Origin: Bacteroidota bacterium
Lineage (GTDB): Bacteria; Bacteroidota; Bacteroidia; UKL13-3
Assembly (NCBI GenBank): GCA_013298895.1
Contig: JAAFJM010000001.1
Coordinates: forward strand, 224,328 to 288,327
Length of the DNA stretch: 64,000 nucleotides
Direction of reading: 5' to 3'
The notes under the pieces were generated by a model. It searched no databases. It was not told the origin of the DNA and was given only the letters and a program-made list of their open reading frames with translations. Below, piece by piece: positions 8,712 to 17,353 of this stretch (positions within the stretch are counted from its first letter, which is position 1; the number at the start of each line of letters is the position of its first letter). Made by a program: the position numbers and the translations under genes.

Positions 8712-10931
8712 TTATTCTTCCATAAAATCATCAGTAGTTGTTTTGGAATCAGGTTTAAACTTATCGCAATCAAGTTCAATGGTTAACTCAGATTTAGGCT
8801 CAGACCAATAAGGAACGATTTCAGCTAGTTTCTGGGCTTGTACTGCTTTCATATAATTTCCAAAAATGGGCATTGCCATTGCTGAGCCGCTTCCTAAATC
8901 CATACTTCTAAAATGAATGGCTCTATCCTCAAATCCTGTCCAAATACCCGTGGTTAAAGTTGGTGTAATTCCAATGAACCAACCATCACTGTAATTTTGT
9001 GTAGTTCCTGTTTTACCACCAACGGCCCCTTGCACACCATATTGATACTTAACCTTAGCCGCAGTTCCATGTGCGGTAACTTTTTCAAGCATTTTGCACA
9101 TTACATAACTTGTTTGTTCGTTCAATGCTTCTCTGCTTTCTACCTTAGGTTCGTATATGATATTTCCATTTTTGTCGGTAATTTTAACTAAATAATTGGG
9201 TTTAATCCAAACACCTTTATTGGCAAAAGTGCTGAAAGCTCCAGTCATTTCAAAAACCGAAATATCTGCAGTTCCTAAAGCTGTTGCAGGATAAGGCCCC
9301 ATAGGACTTTCAACACCCATTTTTTTAGCAATATTAATTACTTGTTTTATGGCATCGGAGCCCAAACTTTTTAACACATTCAATGCTATTAAATTTACTG
9401 AAAATTGTAAACCTCTAAACATTGTCATATCGCCTGTAGTGTATTGTTCATCGGCATTGCCTGGTTTGTAATCAGGGTAACCTTCAAACTGAACTGGTTT
9501 ATTAGGAAAAATGGTACAAGGTGAAACACCATTATCAACTGCTAAGGTATAAACAAATGGTTTAAATGTAGAACCTACTTGGCGTTTAGAATTTTGGTTC
9601 ACATGGTCGTATTTAAAATATTTATAATTATTTCCGCCTACCCAAGCCTTAACCTGCCCTGTTCTCGGGTCCATACTCATCATACCACATTGCATAAAAT
9701 ACTTGTAATATTTTAAACTGTCTAATGGAGTCATCATTGTATCAATTTCGCCACGTGCGCTACTATAAACTTTCATTTTCACAACAGTGTTAAATTGTTC
9801 ATCAATTTCGGTTTTTGATAAATTTTGTTCTTTACAAAGTTTGTACCTATCGCTCCGTTTCATAGCCATCTCCAATAGTTCTTTATGAGAGCCCCAAGGC
9901 TCTCTGCCTTTCCAATGTGCGTAGAATTTTTTTTGCATTGTTGCCAAATGTTCCTCCACTGCTAATTCTGCTTGCGCTTGCATTTTTGCATTAATGGTGG
10001 TATAAATTTTCAATCCATCTTTGTATAAATTAAAACCATTTTCTTCCGCCCATTCCATTAATTCAACGCGTAAATGCTCTCTAAAATAAGTTGCTAAACC
10101 TTCATTGTGGTCATCTTCTTGATAGTTCAATTTTATTGCCTCATTTTTAAACTTTCTGGCCTCATTTTCGGTTAAATAACCATTTTTTAGCATTTGATTT
10201 AAAACTGTATTTCTTCTGTTTAATGCGCTAGCAGGATTTCTGTTGGGATTAAATTTGGTAATTCCTTTTAGCATACCAACCAAAAGAGCTGCTTCTGGTG
10301 CATTTAATTCTTTGGGAGTTTTACCAAAAAAAACTTTTGAAGCACTTCTAATACCAAAGGCGTTTCCTCCAAACTCAACCGTATTAAAATACATAGTTAA
10401 TATTTCTTGTTTGGTATAACGCTGTTCAATTCTTATAGCCGTTATCCACTCTTGTAGTTTTGTTATTACTTTTTGATGGATATGCTTGAAGCGCTTGCGT
10501 GGAAATAAGTTTTTAGCAAGTTGTTGGGTAATTGTACTTCCTCCTTGCCTGCGGCCAATTAAATTATATGCTATAATGGTAAATAAACGGTTATTATCAA
10601 TTCCACTATGTTCATAAAAACGGATATCTTCGGTAGCAATTAGTGCATTTAATAATTGTGGACTTAACTCTTCAAAATTTGCATTACTTCTATTTTGCAA
10701 AAAATACTTTCCCATTAATATGCCATCGCTACTATAAACCTCACTTGCTAGTAGTGTTTTGGGATTTTCCAACTCTTCCAATGGAGGTAGTTTGTATGAG
10801 GTAGGAACCCAATCTTTCCAGAGAATTGTTATTAAAATTGATAAAATAAAAATACCACTAAATGCAAAAATCCAAAGCCATTTAATGTATTTGTTATATT
10901 TCTTATCAAATATTTGATTTATTAAACTCAT
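8712..10931 (-). CDS. Class A penicillin-binding protein (PBP1A-type)
   Basis: A 739-residue bifunctional peptidoglycan glycosyltransferase/transpeptidase. A single membrane anchor lies at residues 17-38. The GT51 domain shows EDIRFYEHSGID (catalytic Glu101), RRQGGSTITQQLAKNLFP (residues 127-144) and KQEILTMYFNTVEFGG. The transpeptidase domain shows the SxxK serine motif GSTFKP (Ser454, Lys457), SVN at 511-513 and KTGT at 640-643, so both active sites look intact. The C-terminus is short and acidic. It lies 1 base downstream of the PorW/SprE-like gene, so the two are surely cotranscribed, linking cell-wall synthesis with this envelope lipoprotein. Confidence 0.95.
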   Translation of the reverse strand: MSLINQIFDKKYNKYIKWLWIFAFSGIFILSILITILWKDWVPTSYKLPPLEELENPKTLLASEVYSSDGILMGKYFLQNRSNANFEELSPQLLNALIATEDIRFYEHSGIDNNRLFTIIAYNLIGRRQGGSTITQQLAKNLFPRKRFKHIHQKVITKLQEWITAIRIEQRYTKQEILTMYFNTVEFGGNAFGIRSASKVFFGKTPKELNAPEAALLVGMLKGITKFNPNRNPASALNRRNTVLNQMLKNGYLTENEARKFKNEAIKLNYQEDDHNEGLATYFREHLRVELMEWAEENGFNLYKDGLKIYTTINAKMQAQAELAVEEHLATMQKKFYAHWKGREPWGSHKELLEMAMKRSDRYKLCKEQNLSKTEIDEQFNTVVKMKVYSSARGEIDTMMTPLDSLKYYKYFMQCGMMSMDPRTGQVKAWVGGNNYKYFKYDHVNQNSKRQVGSTFKPFVYTLAVDNGVSPCTIFPNKPVQFEGYPDYKPGNADEQYTTGDMTMFRGLQFSVNLIALNVLKSLGSDAIKQVINIAKKMGVESPMGPYPATALGTADISVFEMTGAFSTFANKGVWIKPNYLVKITDKNGNIIYEPKVESREALNEQTSYVMCKMLEKVTAHGTAAKVKYQYGVQGAVGGKTGTTQNYSDGWFIGITPTLTTGIWTGFEDRAIHFRSMDLGSGSAMAMPIFGNYMKAVQAQKLAEIVPYWSEPKSELTIELDCDKFKPDSKTTTDDFMEE

Positions 10932-10932
10932 T

Positions 10933-13677
10933 CTAATGTTTCTCTTGTAATTTTTTGTAAAAATTGAAATATTTATCCATTTGTTTGTCGCGCATTACGT
11001 TTTTGTAATTTGTAATTGAGATAACAAAATCTAGATAAGGTTGATTAACTTTTAGTTTTGATGTAATTACATTATTGGCAACAATTCCTTTATAGTAATC
11101 TTCGGCTTTTTTCTGATTTGGAAACTCTCTGACCAAAATATATTGATAGCCTTCATTTCCCATTAAAGCGTTAACTTTTAGGTTATCTTCAGATGCATAG
11201 GCTTCATTGTAAGAATATAGTTTTTCAACAAACTCCGTATAATTAGCTTTAGCATCTTTAACTGCAAAAACATAATAGTATTTATCATTTGCATCCATAT
11301 TAAATTCAGCTAAAATGGAATCCTTTTTCTGGACAATCGTAGTTTCTTTAGCTTTATTTAAAATGGCTAAAATTTCATCTGCTTTTAAAGCTACATCAGT
11401 TTTGGGAAATTCTTTTGATACTGATAATAAGGCTAGTTTATATTCTTCTATCTTACTTGTTTTGCCAATTGCTAATGCATTAATAAGTTCAAATTTAGGT
11501 CGTAATAAATTTCCTGGATATTTCTTATCAACTTGAGCTTTTAAATCAAATACAGTTTGATAATTACCTAATTTAAATGCGTTAAAAACGCTATCATATA
11601 AAACCACAACTTCCTTATTTGCATCCGTACTAGCTGTATTTATTGGTTTCCCTCGCAGTAATAGCGCATAAGTGTTATTTGGATAATTATTTAAGAGGTC
11701 ATCTTTATACTTACCAGCATTTTTTGATTCCTTGTTTTCAATATGACTTTTATGTAAATAATACCAAGTTTCGGGTTCATATTCACTATTGGGGAATTTG
11801 CTTTGTAATATGTTAAAATAAGTAATTGCTTCCTTATAATTTTTTATTTTGCTGTAATAGATAGTGCCAATATTATGCAATGCCTCTAACATATTTAAAT
11901 TAGAGTTTTCAATTGCTTGATTACTGTAAGGTATATTTTTTACCCAAGCATCTTTATTTTTATCACCAAATATATCTGCTTGCTTGTCAGAATCCTTATT
12001 TGAAGCTACTTCATCCTTATTTTTTTCTTTGGCAGTATCCTTTGATTTTATATTTTCACCTTCCTCAGTGGAGTCCTTTTCCGTATTTGGTTTGCTTGGT
12101 TTTTCTTTTTGTGATAATCGCCAATAATCTTCATTTAATCTGTTTCCCCATTTACGCGAATTAAAAAACTCATTGGCACCAGAGTTGCTCAAATTTGTAT
12201 TGTAAAAATACCATTGAGAGCCATTGGCAGAATTGTCAAAAGCCACAGGAGCATTTGTATTATTGGCAGTTTGATTTTGATTGGCAGCAATACTATTTTC
12301 AATTATTTTTTGGTTTCTAGCTGCTTTAATTTCTTGTTCTTTCTTTTTATTGTCGGCTAAAATCCATTCTTCCACTTTCCTACTTAAATCCTTTTTACTT
12401 AGTTTACTAAGCATTTGTAAACTATCTTCTGTTTCGTATACGGTTAAATTATTAATTAAATCATTAAGTACATTTTTAGTACCAATAATTATTGGATAAT
12501 TTTTTTCATTTTTGTCAAATGTACTTGCTGTTGTATCATAGTAAGCTTTGGCAAACTTATACTCTTTTAAATCAAAATATAATTTGGCTAATTCGTAACA
12601 TGATTTGGCTTTTTGGTTAGCAGCTGTAGTTGAGTTTTGAATTGACTTTTTAAATGAGATTATTGCAGGTTGATAATTTTTTTGTGATAATTCTAGTTTA
12701 CCTAATTCATAATAAATTTGACCTAAATAATCGGTATTTTTATCATCCTTAGCCATTTTTTTCAAACTCTTACGAACCATGTTGACAGCCTTTTTGTCAT
12801 TGATATTGTAAAGTCTTGTAATGTTTATATTGGCATTGAATGCAAATTCATAGCTAGGAACTAAACTTATTACTTTATTAAAATTATAAATGGCATTTAT
12901 ATTATCATTTGCCAATGAATATAATTGACCCAAAATAAACCTGTACCTAATTTTTTGGTCTTTGTTTAAGCTTCCTTCAGCAAATACTTTATTCAGGTTT
13001 TCAATTGCCGATTTATATTTTTCAAGTTTTATATTTACATCAGCTGCTGTTAAATATACTTCTGTTACATCTTTTTTATTAATATTCTTAGATGATAATA
13101 CTAAACCAATTACAGCCTCGGCTTCCATTGGTTTTCCTAATCCCATATATGATTTAGCAATCCAAGCTGTACTTAAATTTTTATATTCAAGTGGGTATTT
13201 GCTAATCATGTACTGCATTGCTTCTTGACATGCATAATAATCGCGTTTAAAAAAATGTGTTTTTGCTATAGCAAACCAAGCTTCGTCAGTATAAGATCCT
13301 ACTTTATGCAACTGAATTGTTCCTGAGAACTTTTTCATTGCTTCGTCTAAAATATTTAATACTCCTTTTGCTGCTGCATCATTGCCATAAGGGAAAATAG
13401 CTAGTATGTTGTTAAAATCGTTTACATGGCCTTTGTTTAATACCTCAATAGCATCATTTAATTTTTGTTCTCCATTGAAGTAAATATTATAATGCCCCAC
13501 CAAACTGTGCCATTTTTTATTCAGCCATTTTTCTTTGTTGGGATTACAAGCATATGCAATTAACATACTTAAAAGCAGTATTGTCAAGCCCTTTACAAAA
13601 TTTCTATTATATTTATATTTCAAAAGCAATCTATTTTTATATTTTTGGAAAAAATATGAGTTCACAATTTTAAGCAT
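10933..13677 (-). CDS. TPR lipoprotein, PorW/SprE-like (T9SS/gliding)
   Basis: A 914-residue protein with a hydrophobic segment ending in a lipobox (LLLSMLIAYAC, Cys44) and many tetratricopeptide-like helical repeats through the rest. The first mature block (WLNKKWHSLVGHYNIYFNGEQKLNDAI) resembles the start of PorW/SprE lipoproteins, which are needed for type IX secretion and gliding; this is recognition by pattern, not by search. Residues about 480-570 form a low-complexity Asn/Lys/Asp-rich linker. The C-terminal about 100 residues carry a SPOR-like alpha/beta pattern (YYYVFAVKDAKANYTEFVEKLYSYN, YQYILVREFPNQKKAEDYYKG). The 43 residues before the lipid Cys are long for a signal peptide; a TTG start closer to the lipobox is possible. 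The window's T9SS cargos fit this call. Confidence 0.65.
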   Translation of the reverse strand: MLKIVNSYFFQKYKNRLLLKYKYNRNFVKGLTILLLSMLIAYACNPNKEKWLNKKWHSLVGHYNIYFNGEQKLNDAIEVLNKGHVNDFNNILAIFPYGNDAAAKGVLNILDEAMKKFSGTIQLHKVGSYTDEAWFAIAKTHFFKRDYYACQEAMQYMISKYPLEYKNLSTAWIAKSYMGLGKPMEAEAVIGLVLSSKNINKKDVTEVYLTAADVNIKLEKYKSAIENLNKVFAEGSLNKDQKIRYRFILGQLYSLANDNINAIYNFNKVISLVPSYEFAFNANINITRLYNINDKKAVNMVRKSLKKMAKDDKNTDYLGQIYYELGKLELSQKNYQPAIISFKKSIQNSTTAANQKAKSCYELAKLYFDLKEYKFAKAYYDTTASTFDKNEKNYPIIIGTKNVLNDLINNLTVYETEDSLQMLSKLSKKDLSRKVEEWILADNKKKEQEIKAARNQKIIENSIAANQNQTANNTNAPVAFDNSANGSQWYFYNTNLSNSGANEFFNSRKWGNRLNEDYWRLSQKEKPSKPNTEKDSTEEGENIKSKDTAKEKNKDEVASNKDSDKQADIFGDKNKDAWVKNIPYSNQAIENSNLNMLEALHNIGTIYYSKIKNYKEAITYFNILQSKFPNSEYEPETWYYLHKSHIENKESKNAGKYKDDLLNNYPNNTYALLLRGKPINTASTDANKEVVVLYDSVFNAFKLGNYQTVFDLKAQVDKKYPGNLLRPKFELINALAIGKTSKIEEYKLALLSVSKEFPKTDVALKADEILAILNKAKETTIVQKKDSILAEFNMDANDKYYYVFAVKDAKANYTEFVEKLYSYNEAYASEDNLKVNALMGNEGYQYILVREFPNQKKAEDYYKGIVANNVITSKLKVNQPYLDFVISITNYKNVMRDKQMDKYFNFYKKLQEKH
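13640..13647 (+). promoter_or_regulatory. Bacteroidota -7 box (TATTTTTG) inside the start of the divergent gene
   Basis: Exact TAnnTTTG match 41 bases before the TTG start at 13689, lying inside the 5' coding part of the minus-strand PorW/SprE-like gene. It would drive the short membrane protein. Confidence 0.4.
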
Positions 13678-13688
13678 ATTCAGTTAAA

Positions 13689-14048
13689 TTGGAATCAAAA
13701 AGAAAAAAGTTTTTACGCAAGTTACAATTACCGCTGCGATTAGTTATCATCAATGACGAAACGTTTGAAGAAAAGTTTTCGTTTAAATTAACACCTATGA
13801 ATGTTTTTGTAGGCGCAAGTTCGTTTGTGGTTTTATTTGGACTAGCCATTATTTTACTAGTATTTTCCACACCTTTTCGCGAATTACTGCCAGGTTACGG
13901 TGATAATGATACAAAGCAAAATTTGCAGGAATTACTTTATAAAACTGATTCAATTGAAAAGTCATTGCGCGAAAAAGATATTTTTTTAAAAAATAAAATT
14001 AATATTTTAAATGGCGGTGAAGGATTAAATGACTCTTTATATAATTAA
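13689..14048 (+). CDS. Short membrane protein resembling the N-terminal anchor of M23 peptidases
   Basis: A 119-residue protein with a TTG start (no ATG fits the conserved beginning). Residues 1-35 are basic and then read LRLVIINDETFEEKFSFKLTPMNVFV, followed by one membrane helix (residues about 38-60), FRELLPGY and a short coiled-coil-like tail (LQELLYKTDSIEKSLREKDIFLKNKI). This is the N-terminal anchor seen, as I recall it, in Bacteroidota M23 endopeptidases encoded near PorW/SprE and bactofilin genes. Here the peptidase domain is absent: the frame stops at 14048 and no HxH/HxxxD motif follows. It starts 11 bases from the divergent PorW/SprE-like gene and abuts the stop of the rfaE2-like gene. 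Confidence 0.6.
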   Translation: MESKRKKFLRKLQLPLRLVIINDETFEEKFSFKLTPMNVFVGASSFVVLFGLAIILLVFSTPFRELLPGYGDNDTKQNLQELLYKTDSIEKSLREKDIFLKNKINILNGGEGLNDSLYN

Positions 14049-14540
14049 TTAAATTTCCTTTATTCTTTTTTCTATAGCGCTGGTTGAATAACCTGGCAAA
14101 AAATCGATGGTTTTAACCATGCCGCCTTTGGATGTAACTATGTCGTAACCAACAATGTTTTCAGGTTGGTAATCGCTTCCTTTTACCAACACATCTGGTT
14201 GAACCAATTTTATTAAATCGTAAGGAGTTTCTTCGTTAAATAATACTACAGCACTTACGCATTGCAAAGCAGCCATAATTAATAATCGCGATTGCTCATC
14301 TTGTATGGGCCTGTGAGGCCCTTTTAGTTTGCTTACCGAAGCATCGGTGTTTAATCCCATTACCAATACATCGCCAAGGTCGGCAGCACGGTTAAGGTAA
14401 TCAATATGCCCTTTATGAACCAAATCGAAACAACCATTGCTAAACACAATTTTTTTACCTTGTGCTTGCCAAGTTGCTACCTGAGTTTTTAAAGTTTCCC
14501 AAGTATGAATTTTGCTGTGAATACTTTCAATATGAGTCAT
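14049..14540 (-). CDS. rfaE2: D-glycero-beta-D-manno-heptose 1-phosphate adenylyltransferase (RfaE2/HldE C-domain type)
   Basis: A 163-residue cytidylyltransferase-fold enzyme that makes ADP-heptose for LPS core. It shows the nucleotide-binding FSNGCFDLVHKGHIDYL with the HxGH motif, GDVLVMGLNTDASVSKLKG, RPIQDEQSRLLIMAAL and the end motif of an ISTTxxIxK kind (GYSTSAIEKRIKEI). It corresponds to the stand-alone adenylyltransferase half of HldE; the kinase half is not present here. Its stop codon abuts the stop of the plus-strand membrane protein without a gap. Upstream is a repeat-rich 77-base gap. Confidence 0.9.
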   Translation of the reverse strand: MTHIESIHSKIHTWETLKTQVATWQAQGKKIVFSNGCFDLVHKGHIDYLNRAADLGDVLVMGLNTDASVSKLKGPHRPIQDEQSRLLIMAALQCVSAVVLFNEETPYDLIKLVQPDVLVKGSDYQPENIVGYDIVTSKGGMVKTIDFLPGYSTSAIEKRIKEI

Positions 14541-14622
14541 TTGATTATTGCGGGTTATTTATTGCGAGTTTGTTTATTTCGGGTTGATTATTTTGCCTAT
14601 TGTCAATTGCTTATTGCCTATT
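14541..14622. repeat. Degenerate TTATTGC-type simple repeat, with left copy of a 16-bp direct repeat
   Basis: The gap and the end of the next gene hold variants of a TTATTGC(G/C)... word. TTGCTTATTGCCTATT at 14607-14622 recurs exactly at 15617-15632, so the two copies bracket the alpha/beta-hydrolase gene. The left copy includes the gene's stop codon. Confidence 0.6.
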
Positions 14623-15547
14623 TGAAATTAATAAGCCAACTTACAGTTTCCTCAGCATCTGCAATTGACCAAGAATGTGGATTTTTTCTCCCTGTTAGTT
14701 TGCGATAACCTTTGTTATTAGTCAAAACCAATTTAGCTTTTTTATTACCCATTAACCTCAGTGCATTAATAACCATTGAAGCATCAAGTGTATTCAAATC
14801 ATACATACTTCTGTTTCTTTCTTCCATTTGCCATATAATATCTGGTTCAGAAATAAGCAAAATTGGGCAATCTTTTAAATGCTGAATGTTTGTTTGATTG
14901 GTGTCTGAAAATGAATAAGGAGAAATGATATGAAAAGGCGTTTTGTCAATGTAGGGAGTACTTTGAAATTCGTATTGTAATCGTTTTATAAAATAATCAG
15001 CTTCCATTTTTGCAATATTAACCGTGCTGTACTTTGCGGCATACTCCAAACTGTAATACATTTTTTCAAAATCTATCGGTGCATCAATGGCAAAAATTGC
15101 TTTTGGTTTTACTAAAGTTTTTGAACTATGAGCCCTTTCAGCATATTTTATAATACCCGAACCACCCAGAGAAAATCCACCTAAATAAAGTGGCTTATCG
15201 GTTAAATTATATTTTTTTTGAATAGTTGGAATTAATGCATCTAAGTTTAATTGAGATAATGAATCAATAAAAAAAGTTTGTGTTCCATATTGCAATGATG
15301 CAAAAACAGTAATTAATCCGTTTTTAGCAGCTACAGTTTGAATAGTTGTTTCCTTGGCTGCATTTTGTGGTGTTTCTCCAAAACTGGTTAAAAGTAATAA
15401 TAATCCTGTTGGTTCAATTGACGGTTTGTAAGCAATGTAGTAATTTGTATTTGTATCTTTTGGATTACTATAAACAACCTCTGATTTCTGAGCAAGAAGA
15501 TTGAGTGTTAAAAAAAACGCACTAAAAAAAACTGCAACTCTTTTCAT
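14618..15547 (-). CDS. Secreted alpha/beta-hydrolase-fold protein
   Basis: A 309-residue exported protein with signal peptide (residues 1-19, LNLLAQ). The nucleophile elbow GGFSLGGSG places the likely catalytic serine at residue 126; FAIDAPIDF and CPILLISEPD follow as the expected strand-plus-acid positions, and NPHSW near residue 293 offers the histidine. The order fits a serine esterase/hydrolase of the alpha/beta fold; the substrate is not predictable. It lies upstream of the rfaE2-like gene on the same strand, bracketed by a 16-bp direct repeat. Confidence 0.75.
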   Translation of the reverse strand: MKRVAVFFSAFFLTLNLLAQKSEVVYSNPKDTNTNYYIAYKPSIEPTGLLLLLTSFGETPQNAAKETTIQTVAAKNGLITVFASLQYGTQTFFIDSLSQLNLDALIPTIQKKYNLTDKPLYLGGFSLGGSGIIKYAERAHSSKTLVKPKAIFAIDAPIDFEKMYYSLEYAAKYSTVNIAKMEADYFIKRLQYEFQSTPYIDKTPFHIISPYSFSDTNQTNIQHLKDCPILLISEPDIIWQMEERNRSMYDLNTLDASMVINALRLMGNKKAKLVLTNNKGYRKLTGRKNPHSWSIADAEETVSWLINFK

Positions 15548-15616
15548 AATTTGGTTATTTATATTTAAGATTCATGTTTATACTAGTTTATTAACCTTAA
15601 ACGCCTTTTTATTTTT

Positions 15617-15632
15617 TTGCTTATTGCCTATT
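15617..15632. repeat. Right copy of 16-bp direct repeat
   Basis: TTGCTTATTGCCTATT, identical to 14607-14622; it lies in the 95-base gap between the hydrolase gene and the flippase-like gene. Confidence 0.7.
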
Positions 15633-15642
15633 GCCAAATAGT

Positions 15643-16620
15643 TTACTTTTTTTTCACAAATAAAATCAAGCTACTTATTAAACCTAAGGCAATTAATAAA
15701 ACCATTTGTGCTCCATGCACCATGGTGGCATATGCTACCCCATCGGCTGAGGCCACACCAAAAAGTAATAAACTTTGGCTAATAAAATAATGGTAAGTTC
15801 CTGCTCCTGCTCCCGGTGCTGGTAATGCCACACCTATAGAACCAATTGCAAATACTGTTAAGCATGCTGCAAAGTTTAAATGTTCAGTGCTTTGCAATGC
15901 AAAAAAGCAGAAATACATCATTAATATGTAACAAGCCCAAATACTAATTGACAGAAATACAAATAAATATGGTTTTTTTACATTTTTGATGCTCAATAAA
16001 CCATCGGTAAAGCCTTTTAAGACGCCTAATATTTTGGTAAATAAAGGATGCGATTTTATTTTATTGCGAAGCACAAAAGCTACCGCAGCTAAAATTATAA
16101 TTAAACCCAATAAAATCCATTTGATTGGAAAGCTATTGGAGGCAGCTTGCGTTTGGTTATTGGCTAAAGCTTTTTGAATAAAATCCCAAATTAGATTAAA
16201 CTGAATTAGGAAAACCAAACCCAATAAAAACAGCATGATGATTACATCGAAAATGCGCTCAGTAACTACACTTCCCAACGATTTTTCAACTGGTAAATTA
16301 TCTGATTTGTTTAAACTGGCACAGCGAGCAACTTCGCCAGCACGCGGAATAAAATAATTCATCATATAGCCAATTAATACGGCATAAAAACTGTTACTGG
16401 TTTTTATTTTGTAATTCATGGCATCGTACATCAATACCGCGCGGTATGCTCGCAACCAATGGCTAAATATAGAAACTAGAAGGCCAACGCTTAACCACCA
16501 TAAATTGGCAGTTGCAATTTTTTGCCAAAGTTCGGCCCAATTTTGGTCCTTAAAAACGTAATACATAAACCCGCCACCTACTAAAAGAATGACTAAATAT
16601 TGAATTACCTTTTTAAGCAT
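15643..16620 (-). CDS. Flippase-like membrane protein (UPF0104 / LPG-synthase TM region family)
   Basis: A 325-residue integral membrane protein with about eight hydrophobic segments: residues 7-23, 39-58, 85-93, 130-155, 168-185, 218-240, 247-270 and 300-320. The family signature is visible as YFIPRAGEVARCASL (residues about 90-104) and the GxALPAPGAGAGTYHYF loop near 265-282. Relatives are described as lysylphosphatidylglycerol-synthase-type TM domains or YbhN-like proteins, and lack a synthetase domain as here. The substrate is unknown, probably a lipid. It follows panD by 4 bases, so both are in one transcript. Confidence 0.85.
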   Translation of the reverse strand: MLKKVIQYLVILLVGGGFMYYVFKDQNWAELWQKIATANLWWLSVGLLVSIFSHWLRAYRAVLMYDAMNYKIKTSNSFYAVLIGYMMNYFIPRAGEVARCASLNKSDNLPVEKSLGSVVTERIFDVIIMLFLLGLVFLIQFNLIWDFIQKALANNQTQAASNSFPIKWILLGLIIILAAVAFVLRNKIKSHPLFTKILGVLKGFTDGLLSIKNVKKPYLFVFLSISIWACYILMMYFCFFALQSTEHLNFAACLTVFAIGSIGVALPAPGAGAGTYHYFISQSLLLFGVASADGVAYATMVHGAQMVLLIALGLISSLILFVKKK

Positions 16621-16624
16621 TTAA

Positions 16625-16972
16625 TTAGTTTAATTTGTTATTGTGGTCGGTGTAAACGGCAATAGGTTGGTATTTTTTTGCCTCTTCAAAATCCATGCTG
16701 CAATACGATATAATAATAACAGGATCGCCAACAGCAGCCTTGCGAGCCGCAGGTCCGTTAAGGCAAATCATGCCTGAACCTCTTTCGCCTTTTATAATGT
16801 AAGTTTCTAAGCGTTCGCCATTGTTTACATTAACTACTTGAACTTTTTCGTTTTCTATCATATTGGCTGCATCCATCAAATCTTCGTCAATAGATATGCT
16901 GCCTACGTAATGCAACTCTGTTTGCGTAACTTTTACGCGGTGTATTTTTGATTTTAATAATTGTATTTGCAT
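16625..16972 (-). CDS. panD: Aspartate 1-decarboxylase
   Basis: A 115-residue proenzyme of the pyruvoyl decarboxylase that makes beta-alanine for pantothenate and coenzyme A. The self-cleavage site Gly24-Ser25 is present in [17 protein letters not shown], with Lys9, and the [17 protein letters not shown] stretch binds the substrate. Length is standard. A TAnnTTTG box lies 16 bases upstream. It leads a two-gene unit with the flippase-like gene. Confidence 0.96.
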   Translation of the reverse strand: MQIQLLKSKIHRVKVTQTELHYVGSISIDEDLMDAANMIENEKVQVVNVNNGERLETYIIKGERGSGMICLNGPAARKAAVGDPVIIISYCSMDFEEAKKYQPIAVYTDHNNKLN

Positions 16973-16988
16973 AGCAATAATTCTGGCG

Positions 16989-16996
16989 CAAAGCTA
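16989..16996 (-). promoter_or_regulatory. Bacteroidota -7 box before panD (TAGCTTTG)
   Basis: On the minus strand TAGCTTTG matches TAnnTTTG exactly; it ends 16 bases before the panD start. Confidence 0.5.
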
Positions 16997-17115
16997 AATC
17001 AATTTAATTGATATGCCAAAAAATAAGGAATTTAGCTTGAAAGTTTATTTTGAATGAAGGGTTTTGAAATTAGTTAACACAGGGACAAGGCAAAAAAATC
17101 TTAATCCATGTCCCC

Positions 17116-17353
17116 TAATGCTTTTGCATTAAGCTAAGGAAAACTCCAAAGGAGTTTAATATTAATAGCCACCAGTGAAACTGGTGGTAACAAGTATGGA
17201 TAAACACACCAAAAATCCCTCAAAATTTGCGCAAAGCTGAAGGCTTTGCGCAAATTTTGAGGGATTTTTTAAAACAGGTTGCGTTCATTTTTCAACGGGT
17301 TAATCCCGATTGCAATCGGGACTGTTGTTACAAAAGTATCGTTCCTACGGAAC
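17116..17353. repeat. Cluster of hairpins in a 572-base gene-free gap
   Basis: The gap 16973-17544 holds no credible gene. It contains a run of perfect or near-perfect inverted repeats: TAATGC/GCATTA (17116-17131), AAACTCC/GGAGTTT (17141-17157), CCACCAG/CTGGTGG (17169-17187), a 27-bp perfect stem with 5-base loop (17211-17269), the palindrome CCCGATTGCAATCGGG (17305-17320) and GTTCC-TAC-GGAAC (17341-17353). The last one has the same 5-bp stem and triloop design as two hairpins at 52.2 kb. Confidence 0.75.
17211..17269. repeat. 27-bp perfect inverted repeat with 5-base loop
   Basis: The arm AAAAATCCCTCAAAATTTGC plus GCAAAGC (17211-17237) is matched exactly by 17243-17269. The T-run at the right end would let it act as a terminator on the plus strand and the A-run at the left as one on the minus strand, but no gene ends close by: the photolyase stop is 276 bases away and the panD start is upstream. 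Confidence 0.85.

Noticed and set aside
13670..13870. Minus-strand ORF of 66 codons opposite the M23-anchor gene
   Set aside because: It overlaps both real genes and has no conserved features, while the plus-strand frame has the recognisable anchor sequence.
17211..17269. Inverted repeat as insertion-sequence ends
   Set aside because: The two arms face each other with only 5 bases between, and there is no transposase in the window.
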